A stretch of 8,703 nucleotides of DNA from JAQVWU01 sp964628455 (lineage in GTDB: Bacteria; Bacillota; Clostridia; Oscillospirales; CAG-272), in NCBI GenBank assembly GCA_964628455.1, contig CAZVPD010000153.1:1-8703 (forward strand), given 5' to 3'. Under the pieces are notes generated by a model. It made no database searches and had not been told where the DNA came from. It worked only from the letters and a program-made list of their open reading frames with translations. Position 1 is the first letter of the stretch; every line of letters begins with the position of its first letter. The translations under genes were made by a program, and so were the position numbers. Shown here one piece after another: positions 1 through 7,700 of the stretch.

Positions 1-295
1 ATTTATAATCGTTTTGGGTTTGCATTCTGACGGAAAAGTACCGGTCGGAAGTTTTTGCGGCACAGGCATTCATGGAGGGCGGATATACCTCAGGTGCGAT
101 CAGCCGCTTCCGGATTTGCCTGATCAGGTGACATGCGTTCCCGCAGGGAGTGAAGATATGCTGCATATTATACCTTATATCAAAGGTTATTGCGAGAAAT
201 TCGGTGTTTCCGAAAATTTTATACTTGACAAAAATTTTTATCTTCTTACGCCGAACACAAAAAATCCTTATAAACAACTGTATGTTTATAATTGA
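1..295 (+). CDS. GXGXG-domain protein (glutamate synthase domain 3 type), C-terminal fragment
   Basis: The gene enters from outside the window; reading starts in frame at base 2 and the TGA stop is at 293-295, so about 97 C-terminal residues are visible. The segment reading IIVLGL, then VGSFCGTGIHGGRIYLR, is the glycine-rich turn typical of the GXGXG beta-helix domain found at the C-terminus of the large glutamate synthase subunit. In that enzyme the domain is structural and lies between the glutaminase and FMN synthase sites. In clostridia and archaea it often occurs as a free-standing protein, but whether this gene also carries the other GltB domains cannot be seen here. The tail after the motif (about 65 residues) is short, as in the stand-alone family. 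The glutamine synthetase homologue begins 21 bases downstream, which fits a nitrogen-assimilation operon. A tungsten formylmethanofuran dehydrogenase C-type GXGXG protein is less likely given these neighbours. Confidence 0.82.
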   Translation, partial: FIIVLGLHSDGKVPVGSFCGTGIHGGRIYLRCDQPLPDLPDQVTCVPAGSEDMLHIIPYIKGYCEKFGVSENFILDKNFYLLTPNTKNPYKQLYVYN

Positions 296-303
296 TGATA
301 AAG

Positions 304-310
304 AAGGGGG
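304..310 (+). promoter_or_regulatory. ribosome binding site for the glutamine synthetase homologue
   Basis: The purine run AAGGGGG lies 6 bases before the ATG at 317. It supports that start and shows that the eroded synthetase gene still has an intact translation signal. Confidence 0.7.
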
Positions 311-316
311 AACATC

Positions 317-1510
317 ATGTTCTGCAGTCAATCGGATGTTATCGATTATATAAAAGACAATGATATTAAATTCATAAGACTTGCTTTTTGTGATCCGTAT
401 GGTATTCAGAAAAATTTGTCGATAATGCCCACAGAATTGCTCCGTGCTTTTGAAACAGGTATAGCTGTCGATGCTTCTCAAATCGGCGGGTTTAAAAAGG
501 AGCTTACCTGCAATGACGGTAAATTATTTCTTTTTCCCGATATGTTGTCTTTTTCAGTATTACCCTGGAGACCTTCACACGGTCGGGTCGGCAGATTTTT
601 CTGCAATATAAAAAAACGCGATGGAACTTCTTATGAAATGGATGGCAGAAATCTGCTCCGGAAAGCGGTGGTTTTAGCCAAAAACGCCGGATTTGATTTA
701 ATTATTGGTTCGGAATGCGAATTCTATTTATTTATGACCGATGACCTAGGCAATCCCACCGATATCCCTTACGATAATGCGGGATATCTGGATATCGCAC
801 CGGATGATAAAGGTGAAAATGTTCGCCGCGAAATATGCCTGACACTGGAAGAGATGGGGATTATGCCAGAAAGTTCCCATCATTCGGAAGGTCCCGGACA
901 AAATATTGTCAATTTTAAATTCGGAGACCCTCTGACATCTGCAGATAACATTACCACATATAAATATGTCGTACGCAATATATCCGCAAAAAACGGGTTG
1001 TATGCGTCATTTAAACCGAAACCTCTGAATGACAAAACGGGGAATAACCACAGGATACATATAATGCTTTATAAAAACGGCATACATAAAGCCGAATCTG
1101 ATATCTGCGGATTGTTTGCCGGCGGTATTCTGACAAAAGCACGAGAAATTACCGCTTTTTTAAATCCCGCGGAGGATTCATATGTAAGACTTGCTTCTAT
1201 GATAAAAGCCGGAAAAGAAAGCATTGTTCTCCTGCAGGATGACAACGATGAAATAAAGAATATTATTTTGAATACCCCTGACCCGGTTATAAATCCGTAT
1301 ATCGCTTTTACACTGTTGATTGCTGCCGGAATCGAAGGAATTATCAAAAAGACTGTCAGTCCGATTAAACAGACCAATTCAATAAGCAAACTGCCGAATA
1401 CATACAGTGAAGCGTTGAAAATAGCATCGGAAAGTCATTTTGTCAATGAAGTATTATCTCCGGAAATAATTGAAGCATATAAAAGCAGAGGAATGACAGC
1501 AAATTTATGA
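317..1510 (+). CDS. Glutamine synthetase type I homologue with degenerate active site (probable pseudoenzyme)
   Basis: This 397-residue protein (B. subtilis GlnA has about 444) follows the GS-I fold from end to end. The N-terminal beta-grasp part has FIRLAFCDPYG and VDASQIGGF, the latter carrying the Asp and Ser that a neighbouring subunit lends to the active site. The catalytic barrel follows, and the C-terminal helix is normal but short. GS normally makes glutamine from glutamate, ammonia and ATP using metals held by five Glu and one His. By alignment from memory to B. subtilis GlnA, only E133 and E135 (GSECEF) remain. The other ligands are S190 (for E189), I197 (for E196), R246 (for H245) and I317 (for E333). 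R335 is N319, and the W-S-x-x-N-R-S block with R316 is missing from a stretch about 9 residues shorter than normal. R291 (R298) is kept. The frame is undamaged and the ribosome site is good, so I call it a probable pseudoenzyme rather than a pseudogene. The next gene is an ANTAR regulator, 15 bases downstream. Confidence 0.85.
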   Translation: MFCSQSDVIDYIKDNDIKFIRLAFCDPYGIQKNLSIMPTELLRAFETGIAVDASQIGGFKKELTCNDGKLFLFPDMLSFSVLPWRPSHGRVGRFFCNIKKRDGTSYEMDGRNLLRKAVVLAKNAGFDLIIGSECEFYLFMTDDLGNPTDIPYDNAGYLDIAPDDKGENVRREICLTLEEMGIMPESSHHSEGPGQNIVNFKFGDPLTSADNITTYKYVVRNISAKNGLYASFKPKPLNDKTGNNHRIHIMLYKNGIHKAESDICGLFAGGILTKAREITAFLNPAEDSYVRLASMIKAGKESIVLLQDDNDEIKNIILNTPDPVINPYIAFTLLIAAGIEGIIKKTVSPIKQTNSISKLPNTYSEALKIASESHFVNEVLSPEIIEAYKSRGMTANL

Positions 1511-1511
1511 C

Positions 1512-1517
1512 AGGAGG
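1512..1517 (+). promoter_or_regulatory. ribosome binding site for the ANTAR regulator
   Basis: A perfect AGGAGG lies 8 bases before the ATG at 1526, just after the TGA stop of the preceding gene. It fixes the start of the regulator. Confidence 0.85.
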
Positions 1518-1525
1518 CGGTATAA

Positions 1526-2113
1526 ATGTCAGCAAATAAGACGCAATACAGCGTTTTAATTGTAACCGGGACAGAAAAGGGAATTTCATTTATTACCGAA
1601 ATGCTGGACCCTGTCTTATACAACCCTGTTATACCCCTTAAAAGTGCCGGTGAAGGGCGCAGAATGCTGATTACCAACAAATTTGATCTGGTCGTGATCA
1701 ACACTCCGCTGACGGATGAATTCGGATACGAATTCGCACTGACCGTTGCCGAAAAAAAAGATTCGGAAATTATACTGATTGTTAAAAATGAAATGTTCGA
1801 TGAAATATCATATCGCGTTGAAGATTACGGTATATTGACTGTATCAAAACCATTGTCAAAGCCTTTTTTTCATCAGGTGTTGAAATTATGCGCGGCAACA
1901 AGCGAGAAATTAAAAATATTTAAAACAGAAAATCTTCGGCTGCAGGGAAAGCTTGAAGAGCAGCGCACGGTTGACCGTGCCAAATGGGCACTGATGCAGT
2001 ATCTGAGTATGTCTGAAGCTCAGGCTCACAGATATATCGAAAAACAAGCGATGGATATGCGTATTTCAAAAATATCCCTGGCGGAAAATATTATTAAAAC
2101 CTATGAAAGCTGA
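1526..2113 (+). CDS. ANTAR-domain RNA-binding antiterminator with pseudo-receiver domain (NitR-like)
   Basis: This 195-residue cytoplasmic protein has three parts. Residues about 6-115 form a receiver-like domain (VLIVTG at the start, FDLVVINTPLTDEFG in the middle, VSKPLSKPF at the end). A charged coiled coil follows at about 120-148. The ANTAR three-helix bundle occupies about 149-195, with the typical DRAKWALM and the small-residue pattern of SMSEAQAHRYIEKQAM. ANTAR proteins bind paired RNA hairpins and prevent transcription termination. The receiver lacks the phosphate-accepting Asp: the position holds N59, and the acidic pair near the N-terminus is also absent, although the lysine (K108) is kept. 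It is therefore probably not switched by phosphorylation and may respond to a ligand or a protein partner. In Clostridium saccharobutylicum a regulator of this kind, NitR, lies just after glnA in a glnA-nitR-glutamate synthase cluster, and the position here is comparable. Its last 11 bases overlap the chosen start of purF. No obvious ANTAR target hairpin pair is visible in the window. Confidence 0.9.
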   Translation: MSANKTQYSVLIVTGTEKGISFITEMLDPVLYNPVIPLKSAGEGRRMLITNKFDLVVINTPLTDEFGYEFALTVAEKKDSEIILIVKNEMFDEISYRVEDYGILTVSKPLSKPFFHQVLKLCAATSEKLKIFKTENLRLQGKLEEQRTVDRAKWALMQYLSMSEAQAHRYIEKQAMDMRISKISLAENIIKTYES

Positions 2114-3581
2114 ATATATGGGATATAATCATCTCGGCTGTTATGATAAATTACACGAAGAGTGTGCTGTTTTCGGCATCAGTTTATCAGAGAATGACAA
2201 GCTGCCTGCGGATGAAGCTGCAGGCATTACCTATAACGGCCTTCTTGCCATGCAGCATCGCGGACAGGAAGGTGCAGGTATAGCGGTTCTTCACGGAAGT
2301 TCTATCATATGCAATAAAAATACCGGTCTTGTGAGTGAAGTATTCAATCGGCGCAACATGAATAAACTGCCTGACAGCTTTATGGCTATAGGACATACTC
2401 GGTATTCGACTACAGGTTCGAATATAATCGAGAATGTACAGCCTTTTGTAACGGAATTCTTAACCGGCCGGATTGCATCCGCACATAACGGCAATATAAT
2501 CAATTCAAAGGAACTGCGTAAAAATCTGGAGAGTTTCGGGCTGGATTTTGAAGCGACCAGCGACAGTGAAGTTATTTCCTCTCTCGTAGCTTATAAAACA
2601 CTGATCACCGGAAGCATCATCAAGGGAATAACCGAAGCCGCTTCGGAACTTGTCGGTGCATTTTCTCTAATAATATTGAGCAGCGACCGGAAACTTATTG
2701 CACTTCGCGATCCCGGCGGATTCCGTCCGCTTTGTATAGGCGAAAATGAGAGTGGTATTGTTATAGCTTCCGAAAGCTGTGCACTTGACAGCTGCGGATT
2801 CACTTTTTTGCGTGATATAGAACCCGGTGAAGTAGTTGTAATCGAAAACGGGAAAATTATCCATACGGAAATATACAAGCGGAATCAGGGCAGCAGTCTA
2901 TGTATTTTCGAATATGTATACTTTGCACGCCCGGATTCCGTTATTGACGGACTCAGCGTTTATGAAGCGCGATATAATATGGGCAGAATACTGGCACGCG
3001 AACATCCGACCGACGCCGATGCAGTATGCGGTGTGCCGGACAGCGGTCTTGAGGCCGCAATGGGATATTCTGCAGAAAGCGGTCTCCCCCTTGTTTCGGG
3101 TTTTGTTAAAAACCGTTATATCGGACGCAGCTTTATCTTTCCTACTCAGGTGCAGCGTGAAAATGCCGTTAAATTAAAGTTGAATCCTTTAAAAATCAAT
3201 ATAGACGGAAAAAGAATCATACTGGTCGATGATTCCATCGTTCGGGGTACCACAAGCGCTAAAATAGTGGGAAGTCTGCGTCATGCGGGCGCAGCTGAAG
3301 TTCATATGAGGATTTCATCACCGCCCTTTCTCCATACCTGCCATTTCGGAACGGATATCGACAGCGAAGAAAATCTGATTGCCAATAAAATTTCTATCGA
3401 TGAAATACGAAAAAAAATCGGAGCCGACTCACTGGGCTACATCAGTCTGCAGGGGCTGGTTTCTGCCTGTAACAAAAGTCATGTTTCGTTTTGTACAGGC
3501 TGTTTTAACGGAAATTACGGTATCGATACATCCATCGGGAAAGCTTATTCGGATTATAAAAGAAATAAAAAAAATTTGTAA
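2103..3581 (+). CDS. purF: Amidophosphoribosyltransferase (glutamine PRPP amidotransferase), Fe-S type
   Basis: PurF catalyses the first committed step of purine synthesis, transferring the glutamine amide to PRPP to give 5-phosphoribosylamine. The protein has 492 residues. A short propeptide ending in HEE precedes C21 (ECAVFGI), the N-terminal nucleophile exposed by self-cleavage. The class II glutaminase motifs QHRGQEGAG, GHTRYSTTG and AHNGN follow. The phosphoribosyltransferase domain carries the PRPP loop ILVDDSIVRGTTS, with D376 and D377. Four cysteines (C267, C413, C464, C467) are spaced 146, 51 and 3 apart, closely matching the [4Fe-4S] ligands of B. subtilis PurF, so this is the oxygen-sensitive clostridial/bacillar form. 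I chose the ATG at 2103, which overlaps the ANTAR gene by 11 bases; the ATG at 2118 is also possible and would shorten the propeptide from 20 to 15 residues. Neither has a strong ribosome site, so translational coupling is likely. No other pur gene is visible, and carA follows after 37 bases. Confidence 0.95.
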   Translation: MKAEYMGYNHLGCYDKLHEECAVFGISLSENDKLPADEAAGITYNGLLAMQHRGQEGAGIAVLHGSSIICNKNTGLVSEVFNRRNMNKLPDSFMAIGHTRYSTTGSNIIENVQPFVTEFLTGRIASAHNGNIINSKELRKNLESFGLDFEATSDSEVISSLVAYKTLITGSIIKGITEAASELVGAFSLIILSSDRKLIALRDPGGFRPLCIGENESGIVIASESCALDSCGFTFLRDIEPGEVVVIENGKIIHTEIYKRNQGSSLCIFEYVYFARPDSVIDGLSVYEARYNMGRILAREHPTDADAVCGVPDSGLEAAMGYSAESGLPLVSGFVKNRYIGRSFIFPTQVQRENAVKLKLNPLKINIDGKRIILVDDSIVRGTTSAKIVGSLRHAGAAEVHMRISSPPFLHTCHFGTDIDSEENLIANKISIDEIRKKIGADSLGYISLQGLVSACNKSHVSFCTGCFNGNYGIDTSIGKAYSDYKRNKKNL

Positions 3582-3608
3582 TACCCGGTCTTTTTTATAT
3601 CTAAATGC

Positions 3609-3614
3609 GGAGGG
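3609..3614 (+). promoter_or_regulatory. ribosome binding site that sets the carA start
   Basis: GGAGGG lies 4 bases before the ATG at 3619. The open frame continues upstream to an ATG at 3379, but that extension lies wholly within the purF 3' end and does not resemble CarA. This site and the start of CarA homology both point to 3619. The next in-frame ATG, at 3631, is too far from the site. Confidence 0.85.
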
Positions 3615-3618
3615 CAGA

Positions 3619-4707
3619 ATGGAAAAAGCAATGTATCTGACATTGGAGAACGGACATGTTTTTCAGGGCTTCTCATTCGGAGCGGAAAAAGAGATAACGG
3701 CAGAAGTCGTTTTTACCACAGGTATGGCCGGTTATCTTGAAACATTGACTGACAGAAGTTATTATGGTCAGACTGTTGTTCAGACCTTTCCTCTGATAGG
3801 CAATTATGGGGTCATCGAAGATGATTTTGAGAGTCCCGGTATCGGTCCGAGCGCTTATATCGTGAAGGAATGGTGCCGTAATCCTTCTAATTTCCGTTCC
3901 CGCAAAAATATTGATCAATTGCTTTATGAACGCGGGATCCCGGGTATGTATGGAATCGATACCCGGTCGCTGACAAAAATCATCCGGGAAAACGGGACTA
4001 TGAACGGTAAATTATCTTATACCGCAGCAAGCGACGAATTGGATCAAATCGGCGCGTATAAAATCGTAAATGCGGTCGAAAAGGTTTCCTGTTCCGAAAA
4101 ATATAAAATTCATGGTGACACAGGCAAATTTCATATCGCCTTGTATGATTTCGGATTGAAAGAAAATATTCTGCGTGAGCTTGTTAAGCGGGGCTGTGAC
4201 GTTACCGTATGCCCTTATAATACAACGACTTCAGAATTATCTTCTTTGAATATCGACGGCGTTATGCTGTCAAACGGACCGGGAGACCCGGCGGATAATC
4301 CGCAGGTCATTAAAAATCTCGAAGCACTTATGAAAACAGACATACCTGTTTTCGGTATATGTCTGGGACACCAGCTTTTGGCACTTGCCTGTGGTTTTAA
4401 AACATGCAAATTAAAATACGGTCATCGGGGAGTAAACCAGCCCGCGAAAAATCTGACGGACGGACGGATCTATATGACCAGTCAGAATCACGGTTATGCT
4501 GTGGAAAGAGATTCAATCGACAAAGAGATTGCTTCGGAGTTTTTTGTAAACGTTAACGACGATACATGCGAAGGAATCTTTTATAAAAACAAACCCGCTT
4601 TTTCCGTACAGTTTCATCCGGAAGCATCGGCCGGACCTCATGATACGGCGTTTCTTTTTGATGAATTTATAAGATTGCTGGAGGCTGAAAAAAATGCCGC
4701 TGGATAA
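3619..4707 (+). CDS. carA: Carbamoyl-phosphate synthase small (glutaminase) subunit
   Basis: CarA hydrolyses glutamine and passes ammonia through a tunnel to CarB, which builds carbamoyl phosphate for pyrimidines and arginine. The predicted protein has 362 residues, normal for the family. Residues 1 to about 160 are the CPSase small-chain domain, with LTLENGHVFQGFSFG, VFTTGMAGYLETLTDRSYYG and GIPGMYGIDTRSLTKIIR. A class I glutamine amidotransferase domain starts near residue 170 (ALYDFGLKENILREL). Its catalytic triad is complete: C248 in FGICLGHQ, and H333 and E335 in VQFHPEA. The oxyanion-region motif LSNGPGDP is also present. The gene lies 37 bases after purF, the longest gap between genes in the window. 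Its end overlaps the start of carB by 14 bases, a common arrangement that helps keep the two subunits in balance. Nothing is unusual in the protein. Confidence 0.96.
   Translation: MEKAMYLTLENGHVFQGFSFGAEKEITAEVVFTTGMAGYLETLTDRSYYGQTVVQTFPLIGNYGVIEDDFESPGIGPSAYIVKEWCRNPSNFRSRKNIDQLLYERGIPGMYGIDTRSLTKIIRENGTMNGKLSYTAASDELDQIGAYKIVNAVEKVSCSEKYKIHGDTGKFHIALYDFGLKENILRELVKRGCDVTVCPYNTTTSELSSLNIDGVMLSNGPGDPADNPQVIKNLEALMKTDIPVFGICLGHQLLALACGFKTCKLKYGHRGVNQPAKNLTDGRIYMTSQNHGYAVERDSIDKEIASEFFVNVNDDTCEGIFYKNKPAFSVQFHPEASAGPHDTAFLFDEFIRLLEAEKNAAG
4680..4684 (+). promoter_or_regulatory. ribosome binding site for carB
   Basis: GGAGG lies inside the last codons of carA, 9 bases before the carB ATG at 4694. 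It supports the overlapping start. Confidence 0.8.
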
Positions 4708-7700
4708 AAGTATTAAAAAAGTATTAATCATCGGTTCCGGACCGATCGTGATCGGACAGGCAGCCGAATTTGATTACGCGGGCACACAGGCATGCCGCGC
4801 ACTGCGGGAAGACAATATCGAGATCGTTTTGGTAAATTCAAATCCGGCCACGATTATGACTGATAATACCATGGCTGATATCATATATATCGAACCTCTG
4901 ACGCTGACAACTATAAAAAGAATTATCGAGAAAGAACGGCCGGACAGCATTTTATCCGGTTTCGGAGGTCAGACGGCGCTTACGCTTTCCATGCAGCTTG
5001 CCCGTGAAGGATTTCTTGAACGCATGGGCGTCCGTCTTTTAGGCGCATCACCCGAAACTATTGACCGAGCCGAAGACAGGCAGCTGTTTAAAAATACGAT
5101 GCAGAGCATTTCTCAGCCCTGTATCCCTTCAAAAGTAGTTACAACCGTTGTAGATGCCGAAAATTATGCCGATGAAATCGGCTTCCCTTTGATTATCCGT
5201 CCGGCGTATACTCTCGGAGGCAGCGGCGGAGGCATCGTTTACGATATAAACGAATTAAGGGATATATCCGCTTCGGGACTGGCCATGTCACCTATCACAC
5301 AAATACTTGTCGAAAAGTGCATTTCCGGATGGAAAGAAATAGAATTCGAAGTAATACGCGACGGTGCCGGAAATGTTATTACCGTTTGCTCAATGGAAAA
5401 TTTGGATCCCGTGGGGATACATACGGGAGACAGCATCGTGATCGCACCTGCCGTAACCTTGTCTGACAAGGAGTATCAGATGCTGAGAACCGCTGCCCTG
5501 GATATTATAAATGCCATGGGTGTGGAAGGCGGATGCAACTGTCAGTTCGCATTAGATCCCGATTCATTTGATTACGCGGTTATAGAAGTTAATCCGCGTG
5601 TTTCGCGTTCTTCCGCTCTTGCCTCAAAAGCCACGGGATATCCGATCGCGAAGGTTTCGGCAAAAATCGCTTTGGGATATCGCCTGGATGAAATTATAAA
5701 TGCGGTCACAAAGAAAACATACGCGGCTTTTGAACCCGCTCTGGATTATGTCGCCGTAAAGTTTCCGAAATGGCCGTTTGACAAATTTATTTATGCAAAA
5801 CGAGAGCTCGGAACTCAAATGAAGGCCACCGGTGAGGTAATGGCTATTGCCGACACATTTGAAGCAGCTTTGATGAAAGCGATACGCGGAGTTGAAATTT
5901 CCGCCGATACATTGAATCTCCCGGGAATGGATCAGAGATCCGATAATGAATTGCGGCATATTATTCATTATGCTACCGATGAAAGGCTGTTTGCCGTTTA
6001 CGAACTGATGAAAAGGGGCACAACGGTTGATGAGATTCATGATGCTACGAAAATAGACAAATGGTTTTTATATAAAATAAATAATTTAATTGAATATGAA
6101 TCATTGATTTCTAACAATGATATCACTTATGATCTGTATGTCCGGGGTAAAAAATCAGGTTATACCGATACCGCGCTTGAACGGATAAGCAAAACAACTC
6201 TATCTTATAAATTAACCGAATCCTATAAAATGGTAGATACCTGCGCAGGTGAATTTAAAGCGGTTACTCCTTACTTTTACGGTATATATGACACGGTCGA
6301 AAGCGGGACGGAAAATGAAGCACTCTCCTTTATTCGCAAAAATAAAAAACAGGTTGTTGTAGTCCTCGGTTCCGGTCCTATCCGTATCGGACAGGGAATC
6401 GAATTTGATTATGCCAGTGTCCATTGCGTGATGGCTTTGCAGCAAATGGGTTACGAAGTTGTAATTATCAATAACAATCCTGAGACCGTTTCTACCGACT
6501 TTGATACAGCGGACCGTCTTTATTTTGAGCCTCTCTCCCCTGAGGATGTCATGAATATCATTGAAATCGAACAGCCTTTGGGTGTTGTTGTCGCATTCGG
6601 CGGGCAGACGGCAATAAAATTAACCGGATATCTGGCAAAAAATAATATCAGAATTATCGGTACATCAGCCGACGGAATCGATATGGCTGAGGACAGGGAA
6701 CGGTTTGATGCGCTGCTTGAAAAACTTCAGATCAAACGCCCTAAAGGATCGACGGTAAAAACACTGGATGAAGCATTGAAAGCAGCCGGCACTTTAAATT
6801 ATCCGGTACTTATGCGCCCGTCCTATGTCCTCGGCGGTCAGAATATGATTATCGCCTACAGTGATGAAGACATTATCGAATATATGAAGATAATCCTCAG
6901 TCGTCACAAAAACAATCCCGTTCTGATAGACAAATATTTAAGCGGTACGGAAATCGAGGTCGATGCGATCTGCGATGGACAGGATATACTGATACCCGGA
7001 ATAATGGAGCATATCGAAAGGACGGGCATACATTCGGGAGACAGCATTTCGGTATATCCGGCACCTCATATCGACGACCGTTTATCGAAAATCATTGTGG
7101 AAACAACCGAAAAGATCTGCAGCGGTCTTGATGCCGTCGGATTGATAAACCTTCAGTATATTATAAGCAACGGTGATCTCTATGTGATCGAGGTGAATCC
7201 GAGGGCGTCCCGTACGGTCCCGTATCTGAGTAAAGTGACAGGCATTCCCATGTGCGATCTTGCGACGCGCGTCAGTCTCGGCGAACGCCTGGCAGATTCG
7301 GACTACGGAACAGGTTTATATAAAATTTCACCTTATACCGCTGTCAAGGTTCCCGTATTTTCGTTTGAAAAACTGACTGATCTTGATACGCAGCTCGGTC
7401 CCGAAATGAAGTCAACCGGGGAAGTTCTGGGCATCGGTAAAAATTTCGAAGAGGCATTATATAAAGGTCTTATAGCGTCAGGCTGTCAGATGAAAAAAAA
7501 GGGCGGTGTGTTTGTTTCCGTACGAGACAGCGATAAAAGCGAGATAGCCGGCATAACCGAAAAATTTTACCGGATGGGTTTTTCTCTTTATGCCACAAGC
7601 GGCACTGCGTCGGTACTTGAAAAAGCAGGGATGAAAGTTGACATAATCAATAAAATACATGAACACCGGAACAATACGCTGACCCTGATCGAAAGCGGTC

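Noticed and set aside
225..253. TTGACA at 225-230 as a -35 box for a promoter before the GS homologue.
   Set aside because: No TATAAT-like -10 box is found 16-19 bases downstream; the box encodes L-D within the upstream gene and looks like chance.
3565..3598. ATAAAAAA and TTTTTTAT as an inverted repeat with a T-run after purF, a possible terminator.
   Set aside because: The stem would be A-T pairs only with an 18-base loop, too weak for an intrinsic terminator, and carA follows at once with the same orientation.
3379..3618. Upstream extension of the carA open frame to an ATG at 3379.
   Set aside because: It lies almost entirely inside the purF 3' end, has no CarA similarity, and the strong GGAGGG just before 3619 marks the real start.
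5624..6040. A 138-codon open frame on the minus strand opposite carB.
   Set aside because: It is antisense to a highly conserved CarB region, shows no recognisable motif and no ribosome site I can support. The other minus-strand frames are similar shadows.
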